DNA of 64,000 nt, from contig NZ_NERX01000007.1 of the NCBI RefSeq assembly GCF_003063335.1, positions 147,903 through 211,902 on the forward strand, written 5' to 3'. This document shows, piece after piece, positions 34,752-44,326 of the stretch. The stretch is from Limnohabitans sp. MMS-10A-192 (GTDB lineage Bacteria; Pseudomonadota; Gammaproteobacteria; Burkholderiales; Burkholderiaceae_C). How positions within the stretch are numbered: position 1 is the first letter of the stretch; every line of letters starts with the position of its first letter. A program made the position numbers and the translations under genes. The notes beneath the pieces were generated by a model, which searched no databases, was not told where the DNA came from, and was given only the letters and a program-made list of their open reading frames with translations.

Positions 34752-36107
34752 ATGGACCATTTTGACGATTTGAAGCCGCGTGCGTGGACAGTTTCCGCGC
34801 TGTGCCGCGCCGTTGCTGACAGTCTGGATGCACAGTTCAATCCTGTTGCGGTTCGCGGCGAGATTTCGGGCTTCTCGCGCGCAGCCAGCGGGCATTGTTA
34901 TTTTTCGATCAAGGACGACACCGGTCAGATCCGCTGTGCCATGTTCCGCCGTGCGGCCAGCTTGATGAACTTTTCGCCACGCGATGGTGAGCTGGTCGAC
35001 GTGCGTGGTCGCCTGGGCGTGTACGAAGCTCGGGGTGATTTGCAACTGGTGGTTGAATCCATGGAGCGTGCCGGCCAGGGCGCTTTGTTCGAGCAGTTCT
35101 TGCGCCTCAAAGCCAAGCTGGAAGCCGAGGGCCTGTTTGAGCCAGCTCACAAACGGGCATTGCCCGAGCAGCCCCGTGCCATTGGCGTGGTCACATCCCT
35201 GGGCGCTGCGGCCTGGCACGATGTGGTGACCGCTTTGCAGCGCCGGGTGCCCCATATCCCGGTGCTCATGGCGCCCGCCCTGGTGCAGGGCGCCGGGGCT
35301 GCGGCCACTTTGGTGCAAGCCCTGCAGAACATGTACGCCTTGACCGCTGAAGACAACCCTCTGGCGCCACCGGTGGACGTGATCTTGCTGGTGCGCGGTG
35401 GCGGGTCGATGGAGGACCTGTGGTCCTTCAACGATGAAAACCTGGCCCGCGTGATCGCCCAAAGCCCGGTCCCTGTGGTTTGTGGTGTCGGGCATGAGAC
35501 CGACTTCACCATCGCCGACTTTGTGGCCGATGTGCGTGCGCCCACCCCCACCGCCGCCGCCGAAATGGCCGCGACCGATCGGGGCGTGGCGCTGCAAGTC
35601 TTGGCAGAGCTTGAAAACCGCTTGAGTCGAGGCTTGCTGCGTCAGCAAGACCGGCATGCCCAGCGGCTGGACAGTGTGGCGGCTCGCTGGGGGCTTGGCT
35701 TGGCTCGCCAGCAAGACCGTCAAAGCCAGCGCCTGGCCGCTGTGGCAGCCCGTCTGAGCCGCCCGCAAGCGCTGCTCGGCCAGCACAGCCAGTGGCTGGA
35801 CCGTCTGGCAAGCCGACTGCAATCGGGCGTGCAAAGTCAGCTGACTGAGGGTGTACACAGGCTGGATCGCTTCAATGACCGTCTGGACTTCAACCGGGCG
35901 CAGCAAGTTCAGCAGCGTGCACAACGGCTGGAACGCGCCGCTTTGCGGCTGTCGTCCGTGGACCCTCATCGCGTACTCGACCGTGGTTATGCCTGGCTCA
36001 GCGACGAAAACGGCCATGCCCTGACCAAGGTCGGGCAGTTTCAAGCCGGGCAAAGCGTGCGTGCGACCTTGGCCGATGGCGACGTGCCTTTGACAGTCAA
36101 TGATTGA
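34752..36107 (+). CDS. xseA: exodeoxyribonuclease VII large subunit
   Basis: Large subunit of the nuclease that degrades single-stranded DNA and processes mismatch and damage intermediates. The 451-residue product has the N-terminal OB fold (residues about 8-105, with GEISGFSRAASGHCYFSIKD) and the catalytic core with RGGGSMEDLWSFND and GVGHETDFTIADFVAD. The helical C-terminal coiled region is Gln- and Arg-rich. ATG at 34752 gives the family-like MDHFDDL start; an in-frame ATG at 34737 is an alternative. The small subunit gene is not adjacent. Confidence 0.94.
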   Translation: MDHFDDLKPRAWTVSALCRAVADSLDAQFNPVAVRGEISGFSRAASGHCYFSIKDDTGQIRCAMFRRAASLMNFSPRDGELVDVRGRLGVYEARGDLQLVVESMERAGQGALFEQFLRLKAKLEAEGLFEPAHKRALPEQPRAIGVVTSLGAAAWHDVVTALQRRVPHIPVLMAPALVQGAGAAATLVQALQNMYALTAEDNPLAPPVDVILLVRGGGSMEDLWSFNDENLARVIAQSPVPVVCGVGHETDFTIADFVADVRAPTPTAAAEMAATDRGVALQVLAELENRLSRGLLRQQDRHAQRLDSVAARWGLGLARQQDRQSQRLAAVAARLSRPQALLGQHSQWLDRLASRLQSGVQSQLTEGVHRLDRFNDRLDFNRAQQVQQRAQRLERAALRLSSVDPHRVLDRGYAWLSDENGHALTKVGQFQAGQSVRATLADGDVPLTVND

Positions 36108-36117
36108 AACGGCGCAA

Positions 36118-36202
36118 GTTGAAATGGGTCAGGGCCTCATGGCCTCATGGCCGATTTCCGGGGTACTCCCCATGAGGCCATGGGGCCCTGACCCATTTCA
36201 AC
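36118..36202. repeat. 33-bp inverted repeat between xseA and sodB
   Basis: The arms 36118-36150 and 36170-36202 are complementary at 32 of 33 positions around a 19-base loop. No T-run follows either end, so it is not a standard terminator. The single mismatch is in the inner third. Confidence 0.8.
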
Positions 36203-36310
36203 GTTGACAGAGACAGCCCCTCAGTGACCCGTAACACCAAGGGGGGATGCCCATGCCCCTAAAATGCACGAGTCAACTTTTTCCAACCGCAACAACAAGA
36301 GGAAACCATC

Positions 36311-36892
36311 ATGGAACACACCTTGCCCGCACTGCCTTACGCGATCGACGCGCTGGCCCCTCACTACAGCCAGGAAACCCTCGAGTTCCACCACGGCAAG
36401 CACCACAACGCTTACGTTGTGAACCTGAACAACCTGCAAAAAGGCACCGAATTCGAGAGCATGAGCCTCGAAGAAATCGTCAAGAAGTCCAGCGGTGGTG
36501 TGTACAACAACGCAGCCCAAATCTGGAACCACACCTTCTTCTGGAACTGCATGAAGCCCAACGGCGGTGGCGAGCCCACAGGTGCATTGGCCACAGCCAT
36601 CAACGCAAAGTTCGGCAGCTATGCGGCCTTCAAAGAAGCCTTCGTCAAGAGCGCAGTCGGCAACTTCGGCTCCGGCTGGACATGGCTGGTCAAGAAAGCC
36701 GACGGCTCGGTCGACATCGTTAACATGGGCGCCGCTGGCACACCTTTGACGACCGGCGACACCGCCTTGTTGACTGTGGACGTGTGGGAACACGCCTACT
36801 ACATCGACTACCGCAACATGCGTCCCAAGTTCGTCGAGACCTTCCTCGACAAGCTGGTGAACTGGTCTTTCGCCGAGAAGAACTTCGGCTGA
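36311..36892 (+). CDS. sodB: iron superoxide dismutase
   Basis: Dismutates superoxide in the cytoplasm. The 193-residue protein has all four metal ligands at the E. coli SodB positions: His27, His74, Asp157 and His161 (VDVWEHAYY). The Fe-type signature of the family, [11 protein letters not shown], is present. An in-frame ATG with an AGAGGAAACC leader starts it. A 12-bp hairpin terminator follows. Confidence 0.97.
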   Translation: MEHTLPALPYAIDALAPHYSQETLEFHHGKHHNAYVVNLNNLQKGTEFESMSLEEIVKKSSGGVYNNAAQIWNHTFFWNCMKPNGGGEPTGALATAINAKFGSYAAFKEAFVKSAVGNFGSGWTWLVKKADGSVDIVNMGAAGTPLTTGDTALLTVDVWEHAYYIDYRNMRPKFVETFLDKLVNWSFAEKNFG

Positions 36893-36910
36893 TCTACGTT
36901 GTCCCCAAGT

Positions 36911-36943
36911 CAAAAAGCCCGCTGATGCGGGCTTTTTGTTTTT
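36911..36943 (+). terminator. rho-independent terminator of sodB
   Basis: 12-bp stem CAAAAAGCCCGC / GCGGGCTTTTTG with loop TGAT, then TTTTT. It is 18 bases after the sodB stop. Confidence 0.88.
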
Positions 36944-37069
36944 CTCGGCGGGCTCTTTTGAAAAACCACTGAGCTGAGAACGGGGTAGGGCCGGGCGTCG
37001 ATTTCGGGTACCCCAGCATGAGGCGCCCAGCCCCACCGCGTGCTCAGCGGACCACGCGCCAACAAAAAG

Positions 37070-37831
37070 TCAGCGAATCATCATCCCGCCATCGGCCACG
37101 ATGGTTTGACCTGTCACGTACTGCCCGGCAGGGCTGGCCAAAAACACCGCCACACCGCCAATGTCGTCGGGCTCTCCCATGCGGCGCAGCGGGGTTTCGT
37201 TGTTGTACTTGGCACTGAGCACCGGGTCTTCGTGCAAGGCCTTGGCAAAGTCGGTTTTGATCAGACCAGGGGCCACGCAATTGACGCGGATGTTGTCTGG
37301 ACCCCATTCCACAGCCAGATTGCGCGCCAGCTGCATGTCGGCAGCTTTCGAGATGTTGTAGGCCCCGATCACGGCCGAGCCGTGCAGCCCGCCAATGGAC
37401 GAGACGATCACGATGGCCCCGTTCTTTTTGGCTTTCATGTCGGGGTAGACCATGTTGCACAACCAGGTGTTGGACAGCACGTTGTTGCGCATGACCTTGT
37501 CAAACACCTCGTCGCTCATGCCCGTGGTGGGGCCGTAATACGGGTTGGTGGCCGCGTTACACACCAAGATGTCGATGGGGCCCCAGGCTTGGCGGGTCTG
37601 ATCGATCAGGTTTTGCAGCTGCTCTTTGCTGGAGATGCTGGCGGCAATCGCCATGGCCTCGCCACCTGCCGCCTGGATCTCTTTGACCACCGCTTCGCAA
37701 GCGTCTTGCTTGCGGCTGGACACCACCACCTTGGCGCCTTGCCGGGCCAGCTGGTGTGCGATGGATCGGCCAATGCCCCGGCTGGAGCCGGTCACGATGG
37801 CCACTTGGCCTTTCAGATTGAACAAGGACAT
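37070..37831 (-). CDS. short-chain dehydrogenase/reductase
   Basis: A 253-residue classical SDR. TGSSRGIGRSIAHQL is the cofactor site, a CNAATNPYYG segment holds the NAG-type motif, SSIGGLHG the catalytic serine and YNISKAA the active-site Tyr-Lys pair; the C-terminus is the common QTIVADGGMMIR. This pattern fits glucose-dehydrogenase-like or acyl reductases; the substrate is not known. Transcribed towards sodB, divergent from the FAD oxidase gene. Confidence 0.88.
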   Translation of the reverse strand: MSLFNLKGQVAIVTGSSRGIGRSIAHQLARQGAKVVVSSRKQDACEAVVKEIQAAGGEAMAIAASISSKEQLQNLIDQTRQAWGPIDILVCNAATNPYYGPTTGMSDEVFDKVMRNNVLSNTWLCNMVYPDMKAKKNGAIVIVSSIGGLHGSAVIGAYNISKAADMQLARNLAVEWGPDNIRVNCVAPGLIKTDFAKALHEDPVLSAKYNNETPLRRMGEPDDIGGVAVFLASPAGQYVTGQTIVADGGMMIR

Positions 37832-37970
37832 GAAAAGTCTCCTTTATGAATGCCATGCAGTCTGCCCGGGCACGGTGCGGGTGTCTGTCTTGCGCGTGTC
37901 AGTTGAGCGGCTTTTGCCCTGGTGGGCATGGGCCACAATCGCGTTGAAGCCATGAATTTGTGAGGTGCAT

Positions 37971-39077
37971 GTGGAACAAGTCGATGCGGTGGTGATCGGG
38001 GCCGGTGTGGTGGGGCTGGCCGTGGGCAGAGCCTTGGCGCTGGCAGGCCGCGAAGTCATGGTGCTCGAATCGGAAAACGCCATCGGCACCGGTACCAGCT
38101 CGCGCAACAGCGAGGTCATCCACGCGGGCATTTATTACCCGGCGGGCTCGCTCAAGGCCCGCTTGTGCGTGCAAGGCAAAGAGATGCTCTACGCCTATTG
38201 CGCCGAGCGCGGCGTGGCGCACCAGCGCTTGGGCAAGTTGATCGTGGCGACCAGTCCTGAGCAGGTCCAAGACCTGGACGGCATCGTTGCCAAAGCTGCT
38301 GCCAACGGCGTCCACGACCTGCAGAAACTCACCAAGGCCCAAGCGCAGGCGCTGGAGCCTGCATTGTCGTGCGAGGCGGCTTTGCTCTCGCCCAGCACCG
38401 GCGTGATCGACAGTCACGGCCTGATGCTCAGCCTGCAAGGCGACATGGAAAACGCAGGCGGCTTGCTGGCGCTGGTCTCACCGGTGGAACGCATCGGCGT
38501 GGCGCTGGGCACGGGCACACACCCGATCCGCGTGACCACGCAAGACGGCACCGAGCTGGCATGTCGGGTGCTGGTCAATGCCGCGGGGCTGCATGCGGTC
38601 GATCTGGCGCGACGCACAGAGGGGCTGGATCACACGCGCCTGCCCAAGGCCTGGTATGCCAAGGGCAACTACTTCACTTTGGCTGGCAAAGCCCCGTTCT
38701 CACGCTTGATTTACCCCGTGCCCGAGAAGGCGGGTTTGGGCGTGCACCTCACGCTGGACTTGGGCGGTCAGGCCAAGTTTGGCCCCGATGTGCAGTGGGT
38801 TGATGAGCCGACCGATTTGCAAGTGGACCCACGCCGTGGCGATGCTTTTTATGCCGAGGTGCGCAAGTACTGGCCCGATCTGGCCGATGGTGCGCTGCAA
38901 GCGGGCTACGCGGGCATGCGCCCCAAAATCAGTGGGCCGCACGAAGTCTCGGCTGACTTCATGATCCAGGGGCCTGCCGACCACGGTGTGCCGGGCTTGG
39001 TGAATTTGCTGGGCATCGAGTCGCCGGGGCTGACCAGTTCGCTGGCGATTGCCGAACAAGTGCGCACTTTGCTTTGA
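37971..39077 (+). CDS. FAD-dependent oxidoreductase, L-2-hydroxyglutarate dehydrogenase-like
   Basis: A 368-residue DAO-fold flavoprotein. [16 protein letters not shown] binds [18 protein letters not shown] is the diagnostic loop of the L-2-hydroxyglutarate dehydrogenase (LhgO) subgroup, and the C-terminus has [11 protein letters not shown] and [14 protein letters not shown]. It probably oxidises an L-2-hydroxy acid and passes electrons to quinone or oxygen. A GTG at 37971 preceded by GAGG is chosen; the frame also opens at a GTG six bases earlier. Confidence 0.88.
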   Translation: MEQVDAVVIGAGVVGLAVGRALALAGREVMVLESENAIGTGTSSRNSEVIHAGIYYPAGSLKARLCVQGKEMLYAYCAERGVAHQRLGKLIVATSPEQVQDLDGIVAKAAANGVHDLQKLTKAQAQALEPALSCEAALLSPSTGVIDSHGLMLSLQGDMENAGGLLALVSPVERIGVALGTGTHPIRVTTQDGTELACRVLVNAAGLHAVDLARRTEGLDHTRLPKAWYAKGNYFTLAGKAPFSRLIYPVPEKAGLGVHLTLDLGGQAKFGPDVQWVDEPTDLQVDPRRGDAFYAEVRKYWPDLADGALQAGYAGMRPKISGPHEVSADFMIQGPADHGVPGLVNLLGIESPGLTSSLAIAEQVRTLL

Positions 39078-39084
39078 ATGAAAA

Positions 39085-39108
39085 AAGGCCATGCAGATGC
39101 ATGGCCTT
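39085..39108 (-). terminator. terminator of aqpZ
   Basis: 10-bp stem AAGGCCATGC / GCATGGCCTT with loop AGAT; a T-run follows it on the minus strand. It lies between the convergent FAD oxidoreductase and aqpZ genes. Confidence 0.7.
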
Positions 39109-39137
39109 GAATGCAATCCCGTAGGGATGCGTGAAGA

Positions 39138-39827
39138 TCAGTTCTCTTCGGAGCCAATCAGGCGGTAAACCAGGGCACCCAAAACGGCACCCGCGATCGG
39201 TGCCAGCCAGAACAGCCACAGCTGTGACACGGCCCAGTCGCCGACGAACAAGGCCACGCCGGTGCTGCGGGCAGGGTTGACGGAGGTGTTGGTGACCGGG
39301 ATGCTGATCAGGTGAATCAGCGTCAGGCACAGACCGATGGCGATCGGTGCCAAGCCTTGCGGTGCGCGCTTGTCGGTTGAACCCAAAATCACCAGCAGGA
39401 ACATCATGGTCATGACGACTTCGGTGACCAGGGCCGACACCATGTTGTAGCCGCCAGGGGAGTGTTCGCCAAAACCGTTCGATGCAAAGCCGCCTGCCAA
39501 GTCAAAGCCCGCTTTGCCGCTGGCGATCAGGTAGAGCACGCCAGCTGCGGCAATGCCGCCCAGCACTTGGGAAACGATGTATGGCACCAGGTCTTTGCCA
39601 GGGAATCGCCCACCGGCCCACAAGCCGATCGAGACGGCCGGGTTCAGGTGGCAGCCTGAGATGTGACCGATGGCAAATGCCATCGTCAAGACAGTCAGGC
39701 CAAAGGCCAGCGAAACGCCTACAAAGCCAATGCCCAGTTGTGGGAATGCCGCAGCAAGCACCGCGCTGCCACATCCGCCCAGGACCAGCCAAAAAGTTCC
39801 GAAAAATTCGGCACCGTATTTCTTCAT
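39138..39827 (-). CDS. aqpZ: aquaporin Z
   Basis: Water channel of the MIP family with six membrane helices in 229 residues. Both NPA boxes are intact (HLNPAVS at about 60-66, SVNPARS at about 182-188) and the selectivity filter reads Phe42, His172 and Arg187, the water-specific set. GGAGG lies 5 bases before the ATG at 39827. Divergent from the thioesterase gene. Confidence 0.95.
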   Translation of the reverse strand: MKKYGAEFFGTFWLVLGGCGSAVLAAAFPQLGIGFVGVSLAFGLTVLTMAFAIGHISGCHLNPAVSIGLWAGGRFPGKDLVPYIVSQVLGGIAAAGVLYLIASGKAGFDLAGGFASNGFGEHSPGGYNMVSALVTEVVMTMMFLLVILGSTDKRAPQGLAPIAIGLCLTLIHLISIPVTNTSVNPARSTGVALFVGDWAVSQLWLFWLAPIAGAVLGALVYRLIGSEEN

Positions 39828-40085
39828 GATTTCCTCCGAAAGAGTTGCTTGCCAACGGATGTCGGCTGCGCGCAGTCTAAGTCTTATATGAGTCATTTTG
39901 AGCTACAAAAAACACTCGGTAACACCTTTGCTTCGTGCAAAGCGCCACTGCGCAGGCTTGTCCTCGTTTGGGGGGGACTTGGGACATGCGTCATCTTGTC
40001 CTGTCACAGGCAATGGCCGACAAGGCCTGCGTATGCTTGGCATGATCTCTTGCGGGACAGCGCAGACCGCTGGCGTGCTCCTATC

Positions 40086-40901
40086 ATGGCGCGCATGCAC
40101 CCTTTAGACGAAGCCATTGATCTCCAAGCTGCTGCGCCCAACGAATTCAAAGGCGCAACCCATCCTGCTTATGCCAATATGGTCGGGCCCTTTGGCGGGA
40201 CCACTTCGGCGCAGTTGTTGCAGTCGGTCATGTTGCACCCTGAGCGTCTGGGCGAACCCGTGGCCCTGACGGTCAACTTTGCGGCCCCGGTGGCCGATGG
40301 GGCGATCCGTTTTGTGGCGCGTGCGGCGCGCACCAACCGATCGACCCAGCACTGGATCATCGAAGCGCATCAATCGGACGGCGTTGTGGCGACCGCCACG
40401 GCGGTGTTTGCCTTGCGGCGCGAGACCTGGTCAGACGTGGAGGCTGTGATGCCCGCCAACGTTCCCGCGCCCGACGCCGTGCCCCGGATGCCCGTGAAGG
40501 GCATGCCCGCCTGGCCCCAACGCTACGACATGCGCTTTGTGGAAGGCGCGTTCCCCGCTGCCTTTGACGAGCAGGAGCAAGCCCATTCGCGCTCGACCCT
40601 GTGGGTGCGCGACGAGCCCGAGCGGGCGCTGGACTTTGCTTCTTTGGTCGCCATCAGCGACAGCTTCTTCCCGCGCATCTACATCCGCCGCCGCCGCCGT
40701 GCGCTCATTGGCACGGTGACTCTCACCACCTATTTCCATGCCGACAGCGCTTTGCTGGCGCAAGTCGGCACGCGCCATGTGCTGGGCGTGGCCAAGGCGC
40801 TCAACTACCGCCACGGCTACTTTGACCAGACCGGCGAGCTGTGGAGCCCTGAGGGGCAGCTGCTGGCGAGCACGCACCAGCTGGTTTACTTCAAGGACTG
40901 A
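40086..40901 (+). CDS. acyl-CoA thioesterase, double hot-dog fold
   Basis: A 271-residue thioesterase with two hot-dog repeats, the TesB/4HBT_3 type. Recognisable stretches are the N-terminal GPFGGTTSAQLLQSV, the middle RFVEGAFPAAF and the C-terminal core with TYFHADSALLAQVG and YFDQTGELWSPEGQLLASTHQLVYF. The substrate acyl-CoA is not known. MARMHPLD is the first start that avoids the promoter region of aqpZ; no strong SD is seen. Confidence 0.8.
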   Translation: MARMHPLDEAIDLQAAAPNEFKGATHPAYANMVGPFGGTTSAQLLQSVMLHPERLGEPVALTVNFAAPVADGAIRFVARAARTNRSTQHWIIEAHQSDGVVATATAVFALRRETWSDVEAVMPANVPAPDAVPRMPVKGMPAWPQRYDMRFVEGAFPAAFDEQEQAHSRSTLWVRDEPERALDFASLVAISDSFFPRIYIRRRRRALIGTVTLTTYFHADSALLAQVGTRHVLGVAKALNYRHGYFDQTGELWSPEGQLLASTHQLVYFKD

Positions 40902-40905
40902 GCTC

Positions 40906-41949
40906 TCAGCGCTTCATCTGCTGCAAAGCGCTGGCCACTTCGGTGACCAGCGCCGGGCCTTTGTAGATGAGGCCGGTGTAAATCTGCACCACATCGGCCC
41001 CGGCTTCTATTTTTGAAATCGCATCGTGGCCGCTCAGGATGCCGCCCACACCGATGATGGGGAAGTCTTTGCCCAGGGCCGCACGCAGTTGGCGGATCAC
41101 GCGGTTGCTGCTCGCCAGCACGGGCGCGCCCGACAGGCCACCCATTTCTTCGGCATGCGCCAAGCCGCTCACGGCGTCGCGTGCCAGCGTGGTGTTGGTC
41201 GCGATCACGCCGTCCATGCCGTGCTTTTGCAGGGTGGCGGCGATCACGCCCACCTGGGTCTCGTCCAAATCAGGGGCAATTTTCAGGAACATGGGCACGC
41301 GGCGGCCGTGCTCAGCGGCCAGTTCTTCGCGCCGAGCCACCAGAGTGCCCAGCAGGCCGTCGAGCGCTTCGTCGCTTTGCAGGGCGCGCAGGTTTTTGGT
41401 GTTGGGGCTGGAGATGTTCACCGTCACGTAGTCGGCATGCGGGTAGACGCCCGCCAGCGCGATCAAATAATCGTCGGTGGCGTTCTTGATGGGCGTGGCG
41501 GCGTTTTTGCCGATGTTCAGGCCCAGCAGGCGCCCCTGCTGGCGGAACTTGGAACGCTTGACGTTGGCGATGAAAGCGTCCAGGCCATCGTTGTTGAAGC
41601 CCAGGCGGTTGATCAGCGCGTTGGCCTCGGGCAGGCGGAACATGCGCGGCTTGGGGTTGCCCGGCTGCGCCTTGGGCGTGACGGTGCCGACTTCGACAAA
41701 GCCAAAGCCCATGGCGCCCAGACCGTCGATGCAGCGGGCGTTTTTGTCGAGACCCGCAGCCAGGCCCACCCGGTTGGGAAAGTGCAGACCCGCCAGCGTG
41801 ATGGGTTGGTCCACAAAGGGCTGGCGGTAGACGCGGTCGAGCGGGGTGTTTTGGGTGCGGGCCAGGCCCTCGATGGTCATTTCGTGGGCCTCTTCGGGGT
41901 CCATCTTGAACAAAAACGAGCGGGCGAGGGCGTAAGGGATCAGGGACAT
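40906..41949 (-). CDS. pyrD: dihydroorotate dehydrogenase (quinone), class 2
   Basis: Membrane-associated flavoenzyme of pyrimidine synthesis. The 347-residue protein has the N-terminal class 2 helix domain ([20 protein letters not shown]), the catalytic serine segment [12 protein letters not shown] and the FMN-phosphate [15 protein letters not shown] loop. The ATG at 41949 begins the family-like MSLIPYALA. Divergent from rpiA with 93 bases between. Confidence 0.96.
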   Translation of the reverse strand: MSLIPYALARSFLFKMDPEEAHEMTIEGLARTQNTPLDRVYRQPFVDQPITLAGLHFPNRVGLAAGLDKNARCIDGLGAMGFGFVEVGTVTPKAQPGNPKPRMFRLPEANALINRLGFNNDGLDAFIANVKRSKFRQQGRLLGLNIGKNAATPIKNATDDYLIALAGVYPHADYVTVNISSPNTKNLRALQSDEALDGLLGTLVARREELAAEHGRRVPMFLKIAPDLDETQVGVIAATLQKHGMDGVIATNTTLARDAVSGLAHAEEMGGLSGAPVLASSNRVIRQLRAALGKDFPIIGVGGILSGHDAISKIEAGADVVQIYTGLIYKGPALVTEVASALQQMKR

Positions 41950-42042
41950 TGGATAATTCCGGCCAGCAAAGGCTTTGAAGACATTTCTCCCGATTGTCTC
42001 AAACCCCGCAAGCGCTTTCATTTTTTACCCAGACCCGACCCC

Positions 42043-42714
42043 ATGACACAAGACGAACTCAAAGCCCTGGTGGGCCAAGCCGCCCTGAAATACGTTGTTC
42101 CCGGCGAGATCGTCGGTGTGGGCACGGGCTCCACGGTGAACAAATTCATCGACGCCCTGGCCACGATGAAAGACCAGATCAAAGGCGCTGTGTCCAGCTC
42201 GGAAGCTTCTACGGTCCGCCTCAAAGCCCTCGGCATCCCCGTGTTCGACAGCAATGAGGTCGAGAGCCTGTCGGTTTACATCGATGGTGCGGACGAGATC
42301 GACCACCAGGGCCACATGGTCAAGGGCGGCGGCGCGGCGCTCACCCGCGAAAAAATCGTAGCCGCTCAGAGCAAACAGTTTGTGTGCATCGCCGACGAGA
42401 GCAAGCTGGTCGATGCCTTGGGCGCTTTCCCCTTGCCGGTCGAAGTCATCCCCATGGCCACGGCCCGCGTGATGCGCCAGTTTGTGGCCATGGGCGCAAC
42501 GGCGGCCGTGCGCCTCAAAGACGGCCAGCCCCTGGTCACCGACAACGGCCAGCACATCGTGGACGTGAAGGGCTTGAAGATCACCGACCCGGTCGCGTTT
42601 GAAACCGAAGTCAGCCAGTGGCCGGGTGTGGTGACGGTGGGCGTGTTCGCGCTGCAAAAAGCGCAAGTGTGTTTGCTGGGCACGACAGCGGGTGTGAAGA
42701 CGCTGAACTTCTGA
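42043..42714 (+). CDS. rpiA: ribose-5-phosphate isomerase A
   Basis: Pentose-phosphate isomerase converting ribose 5-phosphate and ribulose 5-phosphate. The 223-residue protein has [10 protein letters not shown] at the phosphate site, the catalytic DGADEI ([11 protein letters not shown]) and [12 protein letters not shown]. The start is the ATG at 42043 preceding [10 protein letters not shown]; the longer open frame upstream lies over pyrD and is not coding. Confidence 0.96.
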   Translation: MTQDELKALVGQAALKYVVPGEIVGVGTGSTVNKFIDALATMKDQIKGAVSSSEASTVRLKALGIPVFDSNEVESLSVYIDGADEIDHQGHMVKGGGAALTREKIVAAQSKQFVCIADESKLVDALGAFPLPVEVIPMATARVMRQFVAMGATAAVRLKDGQPLVTDNGQHIVDVKGLKITDPVAFETEVSQWPGVVTVGVFALQKAQVCLLGTTAGVKTLNF

Positions 42715-42723
42715 TCGGGTGTT

Positions 42724-44259
42724 TCAGGCCAGCCGTTGTCGCAGCTCGGTTTTGAGCACCTTGCCGTAATTGTTTTTGGGCAGACTGCTCACCACTTCGT
42801 AGCGCTTGGGGCGCTTGAAGCGGGCGATTTCTTGCAGGCACAGGGCGTCCAAAGTGGCGGTGTCGAGCGTGTGACCGGCTTGCGGCACCACAAAGGCCAC
42901 CACCACTTCGCCCCATTCGGCATCGGGCGCGCCCACCACGGCCACTTCGGCCACACCCGGTGCGTGCAGCAGCACCTCTTCGATTTCGCGCGGGTAGATG
43001 TTGGAGCCGCCGCTGATGATCATGTCCTTGCTGCGGTCTTTCAGGGTCAAAAAGCCGTCGGCATCCAGACAGCCCATGTCGCCGGTGAAGAGCCAACCGT
43101 TCTGAATGGCTTGGGCCGTGGCCTCTGGGTTGCGCCAGTAGCCCGCCATCACGCTGTCGCCCTGAATCAGCACTTCGCCAATCTCGCCCAGTGGCAAGTC
43201 TCGGCCTTGCTCGTCGGTCACGCGGATGTGCACGGGCGTTTGCGCCACGCCAATCGAGGCCAGCCGCGCCAGGTGACGCGGGTGCTGCGTGTCTTGCAGG
43301 TGGTGGCGCGACAGGGCTGTGCCCACCATGGGGCTTTCGCCTTGGCCGTAAATTTGCACAAAGCGAGGACCCATGACGCGCAGGGCCCGCTGGATGTCGG
43401 CCGCATACATGGGGGCGCCGCCATAGACCACGGTTTTGAAGGCTTGGCCACAATCATCCTGCGAAAGCCCCGTGGCCTCGGCATGGTCCACCAGTCGCTT
43501 GACGATGGTGGGCGCAGCGAACATCGACAGGGGCCCCGCTTGCAGGCCCAGCGCAAACAACTCGGCCGGATCAAAGCCCCCCGAAGGCGGCACCATGTGC
43601 CGAGCCCCGGCCATCAGGTGCGGGATGGCGTAAATGCCAGCCCCGTGCGACATGGGCGCGGCGTAGGCGATGGTGTCGTGTGCGGCGATCGCATCCACGT
43701 CGCAGAAGTAACCCAAGCCCATGGTCATCAGGTTGCGGTGCGTGATCATCACGCCTTTGGGGCGGCCGGTGGTGCCGCTGGTGTAGAACAGCCAGGCCAG
43801 GTCATCGGCCTGGCGCTCGCAGATCGGCGTGTCGGTCGGCGACGCGGGCAACTGCCACAGCGTATGGGCCTGGGCGCTGTCCACATCGATCACGCGCTCC
43901 AGGCCGGTGAGGTTCTCGCCCGTGTCGCTGGTGATGTCGGCGCTCACAAAAGCCCAGCGCGCCTGGGCGTTGTCGATGATCCACTGGGCTTCGCGCACAT
44001 GCAGTTTGGCGTTGATGGGCACGACGGCCAAACCTGCCCACCAGGCTGCAAACATGACTTCGAGGTAACGCACATGGTTGCGCATGAACAGGGCCACGCG
44101 GTCCCCGGGCTGCAGGCCTGCGGTCTGAAACTGTGCCGCCAGGTGCGCGCAGCGCTCGGCCCATTGGCCGTGAGTGGCCGTCAATGCCGAGCCTTCAAAG
44201 ATGGCAGGCCGCATCGGATCGATGCGGGCTTGGCGTTGCAACAGGTGTGCAATGTTCAA
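42724..44259 (-). CDS. AMP-dependent acyl-CoA synthetase/ligase
   Basis: Activates a carboxylic acid to its acyl-CoA through an acyl-adenylate. The 511-residue protein has the P-loop YTSGTTGRPKG at 159-169, the A5-like IYGQGESP, the TGDMG motif near residue 400 and the C-terminal LPKNNYGKVLKTEL with the adenylating lysine. The start is a TTG at 44259 with GGGAG upstream, because the family begins MNIAHLLQR; an ATG at 44286 would add nine atypical residues. The acid substrate is not known; no partner gene is adjacent. Confidence 0.88.
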   Translation of the reverse strand: MNIAHLLQRQARIDPMRPAIFEGSALTATHGQWAERCAHLAAQFQTAGLQPGDRVALFMRNHVRYLEVMFAAWWAGLAVVPINAKLHVREAQWIIDNAQARWAFVSADITSDTGENLTGLERVIDVDSAQAHTLWQLPASPTDTPICERQADDLAWLFYTSGTTGRPKGVMITHRNLMTMGLGYFCDVDAIAAHDTIAYAAPMSHGAGIYAIPHLMAGARHMVPPSGGFDPAELFALGLQAGPLSMFAAPTIVKRLVDHAEATGLSQDDCGQAFKTVVYGGAPMYAADIQRALRVMGPRFVQIYGQGESPMVGTALSRHHLQDTQHPRHLARLASIGVAQTPVHIRVTDEQGRDLPLGEIGEVLIQGDSVMAGYWRNPEATAQAIQNGWLFTGDMGCLDADGFLTLKDRSKDMIISGGSNIYPREIEEVLLHAPGVAEVAVVGAPDAEWGEVVVAFVVPQAGHTLDTATLDALCLQEIARFKRPKRYEVVSSLPKNNYGKVLKTELRQRLA

Positions 44260-44326
44260 TTGGGGCTCCCAAAAACAGACGGCCATTGTGGCCTTGGTGG
44301 GCCAGTGTCGGCTGTCTCGTGGACGT

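Noticed and set aside
41026..42042. Long plus-strand open frame over pyrD that continues into rpiA
   Set aside because: The pyrD protein is clear on the other strand, and the rpiA start is at 42043; the rest is an antisense frame typical of high-GC genes.
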